Shown here: in pieces, positions 34,148 to 43,491 of the stretch
Layout of the letters: each line of letters opens with the position of its first letter
How positions within the stretch are numbered: position 1 is the stretch's first letter
Assembly (NCBI RefSeq): GCF_001613125.1
Contig: NZ_BDBT01000012.1
Location: forward strand, 124,001 to 188,000
Reading direction: 5' to 3'
From: Nocardia shimofusensis NBRC 100134
Lineage (GTDB): Bacteria > Actinomycetota > Actinomycetes > Mycobacteriales > Mycobacteriaceae
DNA: 64,000 bases
Translations under genes and position numbers: made by a program
Notes under the pieces: model-generated
What the model saw: the letters and a program-made list of their open reading frames with translations, nothing else
What the model was told of the DNA's origin: nothing
The model's database searches: none

Positions 34148-34860
34148 CGGCTGGCCTCCAGTGGATCGGGCATGCGCGGGTCGGGCAGTAACTGCGGTGC
34201 CGTGTGGTGGGCGGGCGCGTTCTGCGAGGGTGCGTACTGCGAGGGGGCGTACTGCGAGGGGGCGTAGGGCGCGAGCCCGACCTCTTCTTCCGGCGGTCCT
34301 TCGGCGACCAGGCGCGCCACCGCGTCGGACTCCGAGCCCTTCAGCGCGGGCAGGGTCGCCGAGACGGAGTCGAGCACGTGCCTCCACGGCGAGCCGGTCT
34401 CGTGCAGCCCCAGCCGCATCACCTCCAGACCGGCGCGATGCTCGGTGAGCAGCCGCAGCCCGGTCTCGGCGTCGCCGGACGCGGCGAACTCCAGCACCAC
34501 CGCGAGATGGTCGGGCAGTTCGTCGTCGGACAGGTCCAGCCCGGCCGCGCGATAGGCCTGTTTGAAGCGCAGCAGCGCGACCCCGCGCTTGCGGGTGTCG
34601 CCGTAGGCGAAGTAGGTGAGGTAGGGGCTGAAGCGTTTGCGGTGGTCGAAGGTGGCCACGTAGGCGGCGGCCAAGTCCTCGCGGCCGACGGCGTCGACGT
34701 GGGACAGGAACAGGCCCAGCGGTGCGCCCAGTGGCCGCGGCAGCGCGGCGGCGACGCGGCGCAACGTCGGCAGATGCTCGGCGAAGTGGTCGTCGGGATA
34801 GTTCATCAGCACCGACTGGGTCTGCCAGGCGGCCGAGCGGGTGGCGGGATCGATCTTCAT
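34144..34860 (-). CDS. narJ: Nitrate reductase assembly chaperone, NarJ
   Basis: A 238-aa TorD/NarJ-type chaperone. The core (about 1-185) has the helices and the ATFDHRKRFSPYLTYFAYGDTRKRG segment characteristic of NarJ. It binds NarG and assists molybdenum-cofactor and FS0 cluster insertion before membrane docking. The C-terminus has an extra Pro/Ala/Gln/Tyr-rich tail with three near-copies of YAPSQ, encoded by a 15-bp tandem repeat. Both ends overlap neighbouring genes by 4 nt. Confidence 0.92.
   Translation of the reverse strand: MKIDPATRSAAWQTQSVLMNYPDDHFAEHLPTLRRVAAALPRPLGAPLGLFLSHVDAVGREDLAAAYVATFDHRKRFSPYLTYFAYGDTRKRGVALLRFKQAYRAAGLDLSDDELPDHLAVVLEFAASGDAETGLRLLTEHRAGLEVMRLGLHETGSPWRHVLDSVSATLPALKGSESDAVARLVAEGPPEEEVGLAPYAPSQYAPSQYAPSQNAPAHHTAPQLLPDPRMPDPLEASR
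34213..34272 (-). repeat. 15-bp tandem repeat inside narJ, 4 units
   Basis: Units at 34213, 34228, 34243 and 34258 are near-identical (core GCGTACTGCGAGGG on the plus strand). They encode SQNAP/SQYAP-type pentads in the NarJ tail. Being in-frame, unit gain or loss would only lengthen or shorten the tail. Confidence 0.8.
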
Positions 34861-36521
34861 CGGCTGTCCCCGTCGGTCTCGCGCTCGGGCGGGAACAACC
34901 CCTCGTCGGCGCGGCCGTCCCAGTTGAGCAGGTTCACCCGTGCGCGATTGCCCGCCGGTGTGGTGGCGTCCTCGGCGGTCTGGCGGTCGCGCAGCATCCG
35001 GAAGTTCTCCACCGCGATCGGAGAGACCCCGCCGGAACTCTCGCCGAACGGGCCCGAGGTCATGCCGGGTCCGCCCTCGTAGTCGAGGCTGCATTCGGTC
35101 GCGAGTTCTTCCAGCCCGTGCGCCTGTTCGGCGTGCGCGGCCGGAATGACGTAGCGCTCGTCGTATTTGGCCAGCGCCAGCAACCGGAACATGTCGTAGA
35201 CCTGCTCGCCGCTCATGCCGACCGCGTTCGCCACCTCCTCCCTGGGTTCGCGGCCGAGGTTGATGTCGCGCATGTAGCTGCGCATGGCGGCGAGTTTGCG
35301 CAGCACCTCGACCACCGGGGTCCGATCGCCCGCGGTGAACAACTGGGCCAGATAGTCCACCGGGATGCGCAGGGCCTCGATGGCGGCGAAGAGGTTGCCG
35401 TGGTCCTCGGCGTCGTGACCGGTGTCGCGGACGACATCGACGACCGGCGACAGCGGCGGGATGTACCAGACCATCGGCAGCGTGCGGTATTCCGGATGCA
35501 GCGGCAGCGCCACCCGGTAGGTGTTGATCAGCGAGTAGATCGGCGACCGGCGCGCGGCCTCGATCCAGTCGTGCGGAATGCCCGCCCGCTCGGCCTCCCG
35601 GCGCACCTGCGGGTCCTCCGGATCGAGGAAGACCTCCCGCTGCGCGTCGTAGAGATCCTGCTCGTCCGGGGTCGATGCCGCTTCGAGAACCTTGTCGGCG
35701 TCGTAGAGCACCAGACCGATGTAGCGCAGCCGTCCCACACAGGTCTCGGCGCATACGGTCGGCAGGCCGACCTCCACGCGCGGAAAACAGAACGTGCATT
35801 TCTCCGCTTTGCCGGTGCGGTGATTGAAATACACCTTCTTGTACGGGCAGCCCGAGACGCACATGCGCCAGCCGCGGCAGCGGTCCTGGTCGACGAGCAC
35901 GATGCCGTCCTCGCTGCGCTTGTAGATCGCGCCCGAGGGGCACGAGGCCGCGCACGAGGGATTGAGGCAGTGCTCGCAGATGCGCGGCAGGTAGAACATG
36001 AAGGTCTGCTCGAACTCGAACTTCACCTGATCCGAGATCTTCGCCAGCATCGGATCCTTGTGGCCGTATTCGGGCGCGCCGCCGAGGTCGTCGTCCCAGT
36101 TGGCCGACCAGGAGATCGTGGTGTCCTTGCCGGTGATGAGCGATTTCGGCCTGGCCACCGGGGTGTGCTCCTGGGCGGGCGCGGTGGTGAGGTTGCGGTA
36201 GTCGTAGGTCCACGGCTCGTAGTAGTCGCCGAGCGCGGGCAGTTTCGGATTGCTGAAGATGGTGAGCAGCTTGCGCAATCGGCCGCCGCCCTTCAGGCGC
36301 AGCCTGCCCCTGCGGTCGAGCGTCCAGCCGCCCCGCCACTGCTCCTGATCCTCGTACGTGCGCGGATACCCTTGGCCCGGACGGGTTTCCACATTGTTGA
36401 ACCAGACGTACTCCACCCCGGACCGATTCGTCCATGCCTGCTTGCAGGTGACCGAACAGGTGTGGCAGCCGATGCACTTGTCGAGGTTCATCACCATCGC
36501 CATCTGCGCCATGATCCGCAT
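34857..36521 (-). CDS. narH: Respiratory nitrate reductase beta subunit, NarH
   Basis: A 554-aa iron-sulfur protein. The N-terminus (MNLDKCIGCHTCSVTCKQAW) carries the first ferredoxin-type cluster motif. Further Cys groups are ICEHCLNPSCAASCPSGAI and RCRGWRMCVSGCPYKKVYFN, plus the late KCTFCFPRVEVGLPTVCAETC. The Trp in CRGWRMC is where one cluster is [3Fe-4S]. It relays electrons from NarI hemes to NarG. It lies in the cytoplasm and is membrane-bound. It overlaps narG by one base and narJ by four. Confidence 0.96.
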   Translation of the reverse strand: MRIMAQMAMVMNLDKCIGCHTCSVTCKQAWTNRSGVEYVWFNNVETRPGQGYPRTYEDQEQWRGGWTLDRRGRLRLKGGGRLRKLLTIFSNPKLPALGDYYEPWTYDYRNLTTAPAQEHTPVARPKSLITGKDTTISWSANWDDDLGGAPEYGHKDPMLAKISDQVKFEFEQTFMFYLPRICEHCLNPSCAASCPSGAIYKRSEDGIVLVDQDRCRGWRMCVSGCPYKKVYFNHRTGKAEKCTFCFPRVEVGLPTVCAETCVGRLRYIGLVLYDADKVLEAASTPDEQDLYDAQREVFLDPEDPQVRREAERAGIPHDWIEAARRSPIYSLINTYRVALPLHPEYRTLPMVWYIPPLSPVVDVVRDTGHDAEDHGNLFAAIEALRIPVDYLAQLFTAGDRTPVVEVLRKLAAMRSYMRDINLGREPREEVANAVGMSGEQVYDMFRLLALAKYDERYVIPAAHAEQAHGLEELATECSLDYEGGPGMTSGPFGESSGGVSPIAVENFRMLRDRQTAEDATTPAGNRARVNLLNWDGRADEGLFPPERETDGDSR

Positions 36522-39500
36522 CAGTAGCTCACTTCCTGGCTGCGCCTGCGGATGACGGTGACTTCGTCCCGCTGGTTACCGGTCGGGCCGAGATAGTTGA
36601 ACGCGAAACTCAATTGGGCGTATCCGCCGATGAGGTGGCTGGGTTTGACCAGCAGCCGGGTCAGCGAATTGTGGATGCCGCCGCGGCGGCCGGTGGTCTC
36701 GCTGAGCGGCACGTCTATCAGCCGTTCCTGCGCGTGGTACATGTACACCGTGCCCTCGGGCATGCGGTGCGAGACGATCGCGCGGGCCACCACGACGCCG
36801 TTGCGGTTCACCGCCTCGATCCAATCGTTGTCGCCGATGCCGACTTTCGCCGCGTCCAGCGGTGACATCCAGATCGTCGGGCCGCCGCGCGAGAGGCTGA
36901 GCATGAACAGGTTGTCCTGATACTCGGAGTGGATCGACCACTTGCTGTGCGGGGTGAGATAACGCACCGCGATGCCCAGTTCGCCGGTCTCGCCCACACC
37001 GGGTTCGCCGAACAGTTCGTGCATCGACAGCGGCGGCCGGAAGACCGGCAGGTTCTCGCCGAGTTCGCTCATCCAATCGTGATCGAGATAGAAGTGCTGG
37101 CGGCCGGTCAGGGTGTGCCAGGGCTTGTCGCGTTCGACATTGATGGTGAACGGAGAGTAGCGGCGTCCGCCGGTCTCCGAACCCGACCACTCCGGGGAGG
37201 TGATCACCGGCACCGGCGCGGACTGGGTGTCGGCGAAGGTGATGCGCTTGCCCTCGTGCTCGGCGGCCAGATCGGCCAGCGCGGTGCCGGTGCGCCGCTC
37301 CAGCGTGCGGAAGCCCTGCGCGGCCAGATGCCCGTTGGTGGTGCCGGAGAGGGCCAGGATCGCCTCGCAGGCGTGCACGTCCCGTACCAGCGACGGCCGC
37401 CCGTCGGCGGGCCCGCCGCGGATCGTGCCGTTCTTCTCCCGCAGGTAATCCACCTCGCGCCGCACCTCGTAGGTGATGCCCTTGGTGGTCGCGCCGAGAG
37501 TGTCGGCGAGCGGGCCGAGCGAGCGCATCTTGGCCGAAATGGCGCCGTAATCTCGTTCCACGACAACAAATTTCGGCAAATTGCGGCCGGGCACCGGCTC
37601 GTGTTCACCGTCGCGCCAGTCGGCCACCCGGCCGTGCGGTGTGGCCAGCTCGTCGGGGGTGTCGTGCAGCAGCGGGACCGCTACGGCGTCCTTGCGCACG
37701 CCGAGCCGGTCGCGGGCCAGCTCGCTGAAGGTCTCGGCGATGGTCTGGAAGGCGTCCCAGTCGGTGCGGGTCTGCCACGGCGGGGCGATCGCCGGATTGA
37801 ACGAGTGCACGAACGGGTGCATGTCGGTGGTGTTCAGATCGTGCTTCTCGTACCAGGTGGCGGCGGGCAGCACGACATCGGAGAAGACCGTGGTGCTGGT
37901 CATCCGGAAGTCCAGGCACAGCAGCAGGTCGAGCTTGCCGCGCGGGGCCTGCTCGTGCCAGACCACATCGCGCGGGCGGGCGCCCGGCGGCGCCTCCGAC
38001 GCCCGCAGCGAGGAGTCGGTGCCGAGCAGGTGTTCGAGGAAGTATTCGTTGCCCTTGCCGGAGGAGCCGAGCAGATTGGCGCGCCAGACGGTGAGCACGC
38101 GCGGGAAGTTGGCCGGGGCGTCGGGGTCCTCGCAGGCGAACCGCAGCCGTCCCGCTCGCAGTTCCTCGACGATGTACTCCCCGATGGGCTTGCCGAGACG
38201 CTCTGCCGCCTCGGCGATGTCGAGCGGATTGCGATCGAAAGTGGGGTAGGACGGCATCCAGCCCAGGCGCGCCGCCTGCGCGATGACGTCGGCGGTGCTC
38301 ATGCCCGCCAGTTGTCCGTCGGCGTGCGCGGCGGACAGGGTGTCGGCGCCGAACGGGTCGTAGCGGAACTGGTCGGTGTGCAGGTACCAGTAGGCGGTCT
38401 GGATCATCTGTCGCGGCGGTCGGCTCCAGTCCAGCGCGAACGCCAGTTGCGACCACCCGGTGACCGGCCTGCACTTCTCCTGTCCCACATAGTGCGCCCA
38501 GCCGCCGCCGTTGACACCCTGACAGCCGGTCAGCGTGGTCAGGGTGAGGAAGGCGCGGTAGATGGTGTCGGAGTGGAACCAGTGGTTGGTGCCCGCGCCC
38601 ATCACGATCATCGACCGGCCCCGGCTCTCCTCGGCGTTGGCCGCGAACTCCCGGCCGATGCGCGCGGCGGCGGCCGCGGGCACGCCGGTGATCTTCTCCT
38701 GCCAGGCCGGGGTGCAGGGTTCGGAGGGGTCGTCGTAGCCGGTGGGCCACTGGCCGGGCAGGCCGTCGCGACGCACGCCGTACTGGGCCAGCAGCAGATC
38801 GAACACGGTGGTCACCAGGTGCCCGTTCACCCGGGTCACCGGGACGCCGCGGCGCAGCAGGGCAGGCGAGCCGTCGGCGGCGTCGAAACGCGGCAACGTC
38901 ACCGTGACCGCTTCCTCGCCCAGCACGGTCAGCCGTGGGACGACATCGCCCAGCCGAAGGTTCCAGCGGCCCGCGCCCTGATCGCCGTAGCGAAAGCCCA
39001 GCGAGCCGTTCGGCACGACCGGGCGGCCCGTCGCGTCGTCGAGCAGCACCGTCTTGAACTCGGCGTTCTCGTGCGCGGTGTCGTCTCCGGCGGCGGTCCG
39101 GTCCGCCTGCTCTCCGGGGCGAACCTCACCCAGGTCGGCGGCGGTGAGGAATTTGCCCGGCCGGTGCTCGCCGTCGTGTTCGTCGAGCCGGACCAGGAAC
39201 GGCAGGTCGGTGAAGCGGCGGACGTAGTCGGTGAAATAGGGAACCCGACGATCGACGAAGAACTCCCGCAGCACCACGTGCCCCATGGCCATCGCCAGCG
39301 CGCCGTCGGTGCCTGGCACGGGAGCGAGCCATTCGTCGGCGAACTTCACGTTGTCGGCGTAGTCGGGGGAAACCGCGATGACCTTTTGTCCCCGATAGCG
39401 CGCCTCGGCCATCCAGTGCGCGTCCGGGGTGCGGGTCACCGGCAGGTTGGAGCCCCACATGATCAGATAGCCCGCGTCCCACCAGTCCCCGGATTCGGGC

Positions 39501-40276
39501 ACGTCGGTCTGGTCGCCGAAGACCTGCGGCGAGGCGACCGGAAGATCGGCGTACCAGTCGTAGAACGAGAGCATCGTCCCGCCCAGCAGGGAGACGAACC
39601 GGGCGCCGGAGGCGTGCGAGACCATCGACATCGCCGGAATCGGTGAGAAGCCGGCGACGCGATCGGGCCCGTAGGCGGCGATGGTGTGCACGTGCGCGGC
39701 GGCGACGATCTCCACGGCCTCGTCCCAGCTCGCGCGGACCAGCCCGCCCTTGCCGCGGGCCGACTTGTAGCGCCGGGCCTTCTCCGGATCTTCGACGATC
39801 TCCGCCCAGGCCGCCACCGGATCACCGGTGCGCTCCTTGGCCTCCCGGTACATCTCCAGCAAAACCCCGCGTACATACGGGTAGCGGACCCGGGTGGGGG
39901 AGTAGGTGTACCAGGAGAACGCCGCGCCGCGCGGGCAGCCGCGCGGTTCGTACTCGGGTCTGTCGGGACCGACCGAGGGATAGTCGGTCTGCTGGGTCTC
40001 CCAGGTGATGATCCCGTCCTTGACGTAGATCTTCCAGGAGCACGAGCCGGTGCAGTTCACGCCGTGGGTCGAGCGCACCACCTTGTCGTGGCTCCAGCGG
40101 TCCCGGTAGAACTGATCGGCCTCTCTGCCCCCGGACTGGAACATCGCCCGCAGGTCCGGCGAGACCTCCGTGCCGGTGCGCAGCGTCCGGTTGAAGAACC
40201 GGCGCGTCCGGACCAGCGCGTCGGTCAGGTCGTCGTCCAGCTGCGGGGTGGGCGTGCCCTTCCGGGAACGGGCCAT
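36521..40276 (-). CDS. narG: Respiratory nitrate reductase alpha subunit, NarG
   Basis: A 1251-aa molybdopterin catalytic subunit at full length. The FS0 [4Fe-4S] ligands are visible as THGVNCTGSCSWKIYVKDG with the later GCPRGAAFSWY. The Mo-coordinating Asp lies in SFYDWYADLP, and the MGD-binding blocks follow. It reduces nitrate to nitrite at the cytoplasmic face. No Tat-type maturation signal is obvious, in keeping with bacterial nNar. It follows narK by 28 bp and is the first structural gene of narGHJI. Confidence 0.97.
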   Translation of the reverse strand: MARSRKGTPTPQLDDDLTDALVRTRRFFNRTLRTGTEVSPDLRAMFQSGGREADQFYRDRWSHDKVVRSTHGVNCTGSCSWKIYVKDGIITWETQQTDYPSVGPDRPEYEPRGCPRGAAFSWYTYSPTRVRYPYVRGVLLEMYREAKERTGDPVAAWAEIVEDPEKARRYKSARGKGGLVRASWDEAVEIVAAAHVHTIAAYGPDRVAGFSPIPAMSMVSHASGARFVSLLGGTMLSFYDWYADLPVASPQVFGDQTDVPESGDWWDAGYLIMWGSNLPVTRTPDAHWMAEARYRGQKVIAVSPDYADNVKFADEWLAPVPGTDGALAMAMGHVVLREFFVDRRVPYFTDYVRRFTDLPFLVRLDEHDGEHRPGKFLTAADLGEVRPGEQADRTAAGDDTAHENAEFKTVLLDDATGRPVVPNGSLGFRYGDQGAGRWNLRLGDVVPRLTVLGEEAVTVTLPRFDAADGSPALLRRGVPVTRVNGHLVTTVFDLLLAQYGVRRDGLPGQWPTGYDDPSEPCTPAWQEKITGVPAAAAARIGREFAANAEESRGRSMIVMGAGTNHWFHSDTIYRAFLTLTTLTGCQGVNGGGWAHYVGQEKCRPVTGWSQLAFALDWSRPPRQMIQTAYWYLHTDQFRYDPFGADTLSAAHADGQLAGMSTADVIAQAARLGWMPSYPTFDRNPLDIAEAAERLGKPIGEYIVEELRAGRLRFACEDPDAPANFPRVLTVWRANLLGSSGKGNEYFLEHLLGTDSSLRASEAPPGARPRDVVWHEQAPRGKLDLLLCLDFRMTSTTVFSDVVLPAATWYEKHDLNTTDMHPFVHSFNPAIAPPWQTRTDWDAFQTIAETFSELARDRLGVRKDAVAVPLLHDTPDELATPHGRVADWRDGEHEPVPGRNLPKFVVVERDYGAISAKMRSLGPLADTLGATTKGITYEVRREVDYLREKNGTIRGGPADGRPSLVRDVHACEAILALSGTTNGHLAAQGFRTLERRTGTALADLAAEHEGKRITFADTQSAPVPVITSPEWSGSETGGRRYSPFTINVERDKPWHTLTGRQHFYLDHDWMSELGENLPVFRPPLSMHELFGEPGVGETGELGIAVRYLTPHSKWSIHSEYQDNLFMLSLSRGGPTIWMSPLDAAKVGIGDNDWIEAVNRNGVVVARAIVSHRMPEGTVYMYHAQERLIDVPLSETTGRRGGIHNSLTRLLVKPSHLIGGYAQLSFAFNYLGPTGNQRDEVTVIRRRSQEVSY

Positions 40277-40304
40277 GGGTATTCCTTCCGTCGCGGGGGA
40301 GAGC

Positions 40305-41525
40305 TCACGCGTTGGCGGCCACCGCTTTTCGGACCACGGTGAGGGTGAAGATCATCGCGGCCAGCGCCACGACCGCCAGTGCGAGCAGGCCGGGGCCGTA
40401 ATCGGAGATCGCGCCGTAGATCCCGCCCATCACCAGCGGCGGCACGAATCCGCCGAGGCCGCCCGCCGCGCCGACGACGCCGGTGACCGAGCCGACCTTG
40501 CCCGGTGGCGCGAGCAGCGCGACCAGCGCGAAGGTCGCGCCGCTGCCGGTGCCGAGCGCGGCCGCCATCGCCAGGAACGCGATGGTGCCGATCGGCATGA
40601 GGGCCGGGGTGAAGGAGTCCGCGAACGCGCCGACCGCGACGATGGCGAGAGCCGCTGTCAGCACGGTCACCGCGCCGAACCGGTCCGCCAACCAGCCGCC
40701 GACCGGCCGCATCACCACTGCCAGCAGCACGAATCCGGCCATCCGGTTCGCCGCGTCGGATTGGGTCAGCTCATAGGCGGTCTTGAGGTAGGACGGCAGA
40801 TACACCGAGAACGCGACGAAGCCGCCGAAGGTCACCGCGTAGAGCACCGACGCCTGCCAGGTGGCGGGCAGTCGCAAGGTCTGACCCAAGCGGGTGAGCA
40901 TCGGCTCGGTCGGTGGGGTGCGGCCGGGCGCGTCGCGCATCAGCAGCCATGCCACGACCGCGTAGATCGTCAGTGCGGCGGCGCACAGCAGGAACGGGGT
41001 TGCCAGACCGCCCGCGTCGACCAGGGGGACCGTGGTCAGCGCGCTGATCGCGGTGCCGCCCATGCCCGCGCCGTACACCCCGATCGCCAGCCCCTGCCGC
41101 TCCGGCGGGAACCACCTGCTGACGAACGGCACGCCGATGGCGAAGGTGGTGCCGCCGAGCCCGAGGAAGAAGCCGCCGATCAACAGCCCCGCCAGCGAGG
41201 AGGTCCCGACCAGGCCGAGGAACAGCACCGGGACGACGGTGATCAACGAGACCAGCGGGAACATCACCCGCCCGCCGAACCGGTCGGTCAGCGCGCCCAC
41301 CGGGATCCGGCCCAGCGCGCCGACGATCACCGGCACCGCCACCACCAGGGACTCGGCGAACGAGCCGAGCTCGAGTGACTCCTTGAATCGGGAGGCCAGC
41401 GGGCTCAGCAATGCCCAGGCCCAGAAATTGAGGGCGAAGCCGACGGTCGCCAGCACCAGCATGAGTGTGCGGCCGCCTACGGCGCTCCTGGTTCGGTCCG
41501 TGGCCGTGGTATCCACCGCTCCCAT
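40305..41525 (-). CDS. narK: Nitrate/nitrite transporter, NarK family
   Basis: A 406-aa MFS protein with 12 membrane segments. The nitrate/nitrite porter signatures are present: FALNFWAWALLSPLA in TM1, GRIPVGALTDRFGGR (motif A region), and two Gly-rich nitrate signature stretches, GLGGTTFAIGVPFVSRWFPP and GVVGAAGGLGGFVPP. It brings nitrate in or exchanges it for nitrite. It is the promoter-proximal gene of the narKGHJI operon. The upstream 342-bp region shows no site I can assign with confidence to GlnR, DosR or NarL. Confidence 0.92.
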   Translation of the reverse strand: MGAVDTTATDRTRSAVGGRTLMLVLATVGFALNFWAWALLSPLASRFKESLELGSFAESLVVAVPVIVGALGRIPVGALTDRFGGRVMFPLVSLITVVPVLFLGLVGTSSLAGLLIGGFFLGLGGTTFAIGVPFVSRWFPPERQGLAIGVYGAGMGGTAISALTTVPLVDAGGLATPFLLCAAALTIYAVVAWLLMRDAPGRTPPTEPMLTRLGQTLRLPATWQASVLYAVTFGGFVAFSVYLPSYLKTAYELTQSDAANRMAGFVLLAVVMRPVGGWLADRFGAVTVLTAALAIVAVGAFADSFTPALMPIGTIAFLAMAAALGTGSGATFALVALLAPPGKVGSVTGVVGAAGGLGGFVPPLVMGGIYGAISDYGPGLLALAVVALAAMIFTLTVVRKAVAANA

Positions 41526-41867
41526 CGTCGCTCCCTCGACTCGTTCGCGTGCGGGTTGGCGTTGTGCGGTACCGGAGGATGTCTACGGCATCGGCCTGTT
41601 CGGAGACCGACGGAGACTGTCTCGGGTCCGGCGGAAACGGATGAGATGCCGGACGTGTGATTCAGGGAAAACGACGCGGATTCCGGCTGTCCGGTGGCTT
41701 CCGGAAGTCCTCGGCACTTTCCCACTGACGGGGGCCAGCGTACCCGTGGAGAGGGGAACGGCCGGTGAACTCTGCACAGAGAGTTGCCATCCGGCGGGTA
41801 CTTCGTGCCCCCGCCGCGAAAACCGTTCCCACGGCGGGGCTTATGCCTCTGGAACTCCCGCACCGGA
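41526..41867. other. Intergenic region upstream of narK
   Basis: 342 bp with no supportable gene. It must carry the nar promoter. Seen here: an inverted repeat AACTCT-gcacag-AGAGTT at 41768-41785 and the hairpin at 41809-41839. No FNR/NarL-type or DosR-type box is evident by eye. Confidence 0.65.
41809..41839 (-). terminator. Hairpin downstream of the second DHA2 gene
   Basis: CCCCGCCG / CGGCGGGG, 8-bp stem with a 15-base loop, 29 bp past the stop of the 41868-43394 gene (transcribed toward it). It contains no clear T tract, so the assignment is tentative. Confidence 0.4.
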
Positions 41868-43394
41868 TCAGATCGCCGACGAGCGCAGCCGGAACGCGAA
41901 GGCCGCGGCGATCAACAGCACCGCCGCGGTGCCTGCGGTGGCCGAATGGATGCCGGAGACGAAGGCCGCGTGTGCCGAGGTGAGGACCGTCTCGGCGGTC
42001 GCTTCCGGCAGTCCGCGGGCGAATTCGGTCGCGGCGGACAGGGATTCGCCCGCCTCGCCGGGCAAGCCCACGGGGCGCATGGCGTTGCGGAAGATGGCCA
42101 TCACCGTGCTGCCGAGCAGGGCGACGCCCAGCGCGAGGCCGGTCTCGTAGGCGGTTTCCGACACCGCCGCGGCCGCGCCGGCGCGCTCGGCCGGGGCGGA
42201 GTTGATCACCAGGTCGGCGGAGACCGTCAGCGCCACGCCCACGCCCCCGCCGATGCCGAGGAAGCCGAGCACGAAAGGCACGGTAGCCGCGGTGGCGTCC
42301 GGGCCCAGGCGCAGGAACAACGCCGCGCCCACGGCCGCGGTCACCAATGCGCCGGCCAGCACGGTGCCGGGACGCAGTCGCCTCACCAGCCACGCGGCGG
42401 CGAGCGAGCCGAGTACCCCGGCGATCAGGCCGGGCAGCAACAGCACGCCCGCGCGCAGCGGCGAGTGGCCGAGCACGAGTTGCAGGTACTGCGAGCCGAA
42501 GAACAGCACACCAGCCAGTGCGAACACGGCCAGCAGGTTGGTCAGCACGGCGGTGCGGAAGGCCGGCCGGGCGAACAGTGTCAGATCCAGCATCGGCCGC
42601 GCGAGCCGTCGCTGCCTGCGCACGAACAGCGTGCCGGCGATCAGGCCCGCGGCGGCGGCCACGGCGAGCATCGGCCGCGGGCCGTGCGCGGCGGTCTCCT
42701 TCACGGCGTAGACGATCGGCACCAGGGTGAGCATGGACAGCGCCGCGCTCGGCAGGTCGAATCGGCCGGGGGCGGGATCGCGCGATTCGGGGATCAGCAC
42801 CGGGGCCAGTGCGACCAGCACGAGCATGACCGGCAGATTCACCAGGAACACCGAACCCCACCAGTAGTGCTCGAGCAGCCACCCGCCCAGCAGCGGACCG
42901 GCCGCCGCGCCGCCGCCTGCCATCGCGCTCCACACCGCGATCGCGACGGTGCGCTGGCGCGGGTCGTGGAACATCGACCGAATCAGGCCCAACGTGGCGG
43001 GCATCAGTGTCGCGCCCGCGACACCCTGCAGTACGCGGGCGGCGATGAGCATGGCGGGCGAGATCGCCCACGCGGCCACCACGGACGCCAGCGCGAAGCC
43101 GATGGCGCCGATGATCAGCAGCTTACGGCGGCCGACGCGATCGCCGAGATCGCCCATCACCACCAGCAAGCCGGCGAGCACGAAGGAGTACACATCGATG
43201 ATCCACAGCAACTGCGGGGTGGTGGGGGCCAGATCGGCGCTGAGCGCGGGCACCGCGAGATCGAGCACCGTGGCATCGATCGACAGCAGCAGCAGGGCGA
43301 GGGCGAGTACGGCCAGACCCGCCCAGGTGCGTGTGGTGGCGCGCGGCGGTGTGAGGGCGGGGGATGTGGGGGTGGGGGACGCCGGGGCGTTCAT
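41868..43394 (-). CDS. DHA2-family MFS drug efflux transporter, second copy type
   Basis: A 508-aa protein with 14 predicted helices, starting LSIDATVLDLAVPALSADL (the DHA2 signature) with motif A MGDLGDRVGRRKLLII. Its domain plan matches the 2222-3751 pump, but the sequences differ, so it is a separate transporter. ATG 43394 was chosen because GAGAAAG precedes it and the frame upstream lacks a membrane start. It is divergent from a TetR gene with two palindromic operators between. A drug or dye export role is likely. Confidence 0.9.
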   Translation of the reverse strand: MNAPASPTPTSPALTPPRATTRTWAGLAVLALALLLLSIDATVLDLAVPALSADLAPTTPQLLWIIDVYSFVLAGLLVVMGDLGDRVGRRKLLIIGAIGFALASVVAAWAISPAMLIAARVLQGVAGATLMPATLGLIRSMFHDPRQRTVAIAVWSAMAGGGAAAGPLLGGWLLEHYWWGSVFLVNLPVMLVLVALAPVLIPESRDPAPGRFDLPSAALSMLTLVPIVYAVKETAAHGPRPMLAVAAAAGLIAGTLFVRRQRRLARPMLDLTLFARPAFRTAVLTNLLAVFALAGVLFFGSQYLQLVLGHSPLRAGVLLLPGLIAGVLGSLAAAWLVRRLRPGTVLAGALVTAAVGAALFLRLGPDATAATVPFVLGFLGIGGGVGVALTVSADLVINSAPAERAGAAAAVSETAYETGLALGVALLGSTVMAIFRNAMRPVGLPGEAGESLSAATEFARGLPEATAETVLTSAHAAFVSGIHSATAGTAAVLLIAAAFAFRLRSSAI

Positions 43395-43434
43395 GACTTT
43401 CTCGACTTCCGTCGCTCGAGGGAATCGGACCATT

Positions 43435-43479
43435 TACCGTCCAGACGGTACAGTACCCGTCAGTACCGTCCGGACGGTA
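43435..43479. promoter_or_regulatory. Twin TetR-type palindromic operators
   Basis: TACCGTCCAGACGGTA (43435-43450) and TACCGTCCGGACGGTA (43464-43479, perfect palindrome) share TACCGTC/GACGGTA arms, with centres 29 bp apart. They sit between the divergent pump and TetR genes and would control both promoters. Confidence 0.88.
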
Positions 43480-43491
43480 TAGTCGACCCTC

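Noticed and set aside
34213..34272. Tandem 15-bp units considered as a CRISPR-like or regulatory repeat
   Set aside because: No spacers, only four units, fully in-frame inside narJ; it is a coding repeat.
36929..39646. 905-codon plus-strand frame antisense to narG
   Set aside because: No protein family pattern and fully antisense to the clearly conserved NarG sequence.
41477..41863. Possible 128-aa gene upstream of narK
   Set aside because: No ribosome binding site, Pro/Arg-rich composition, and it overlaps the narK 5' end and its promoter region.
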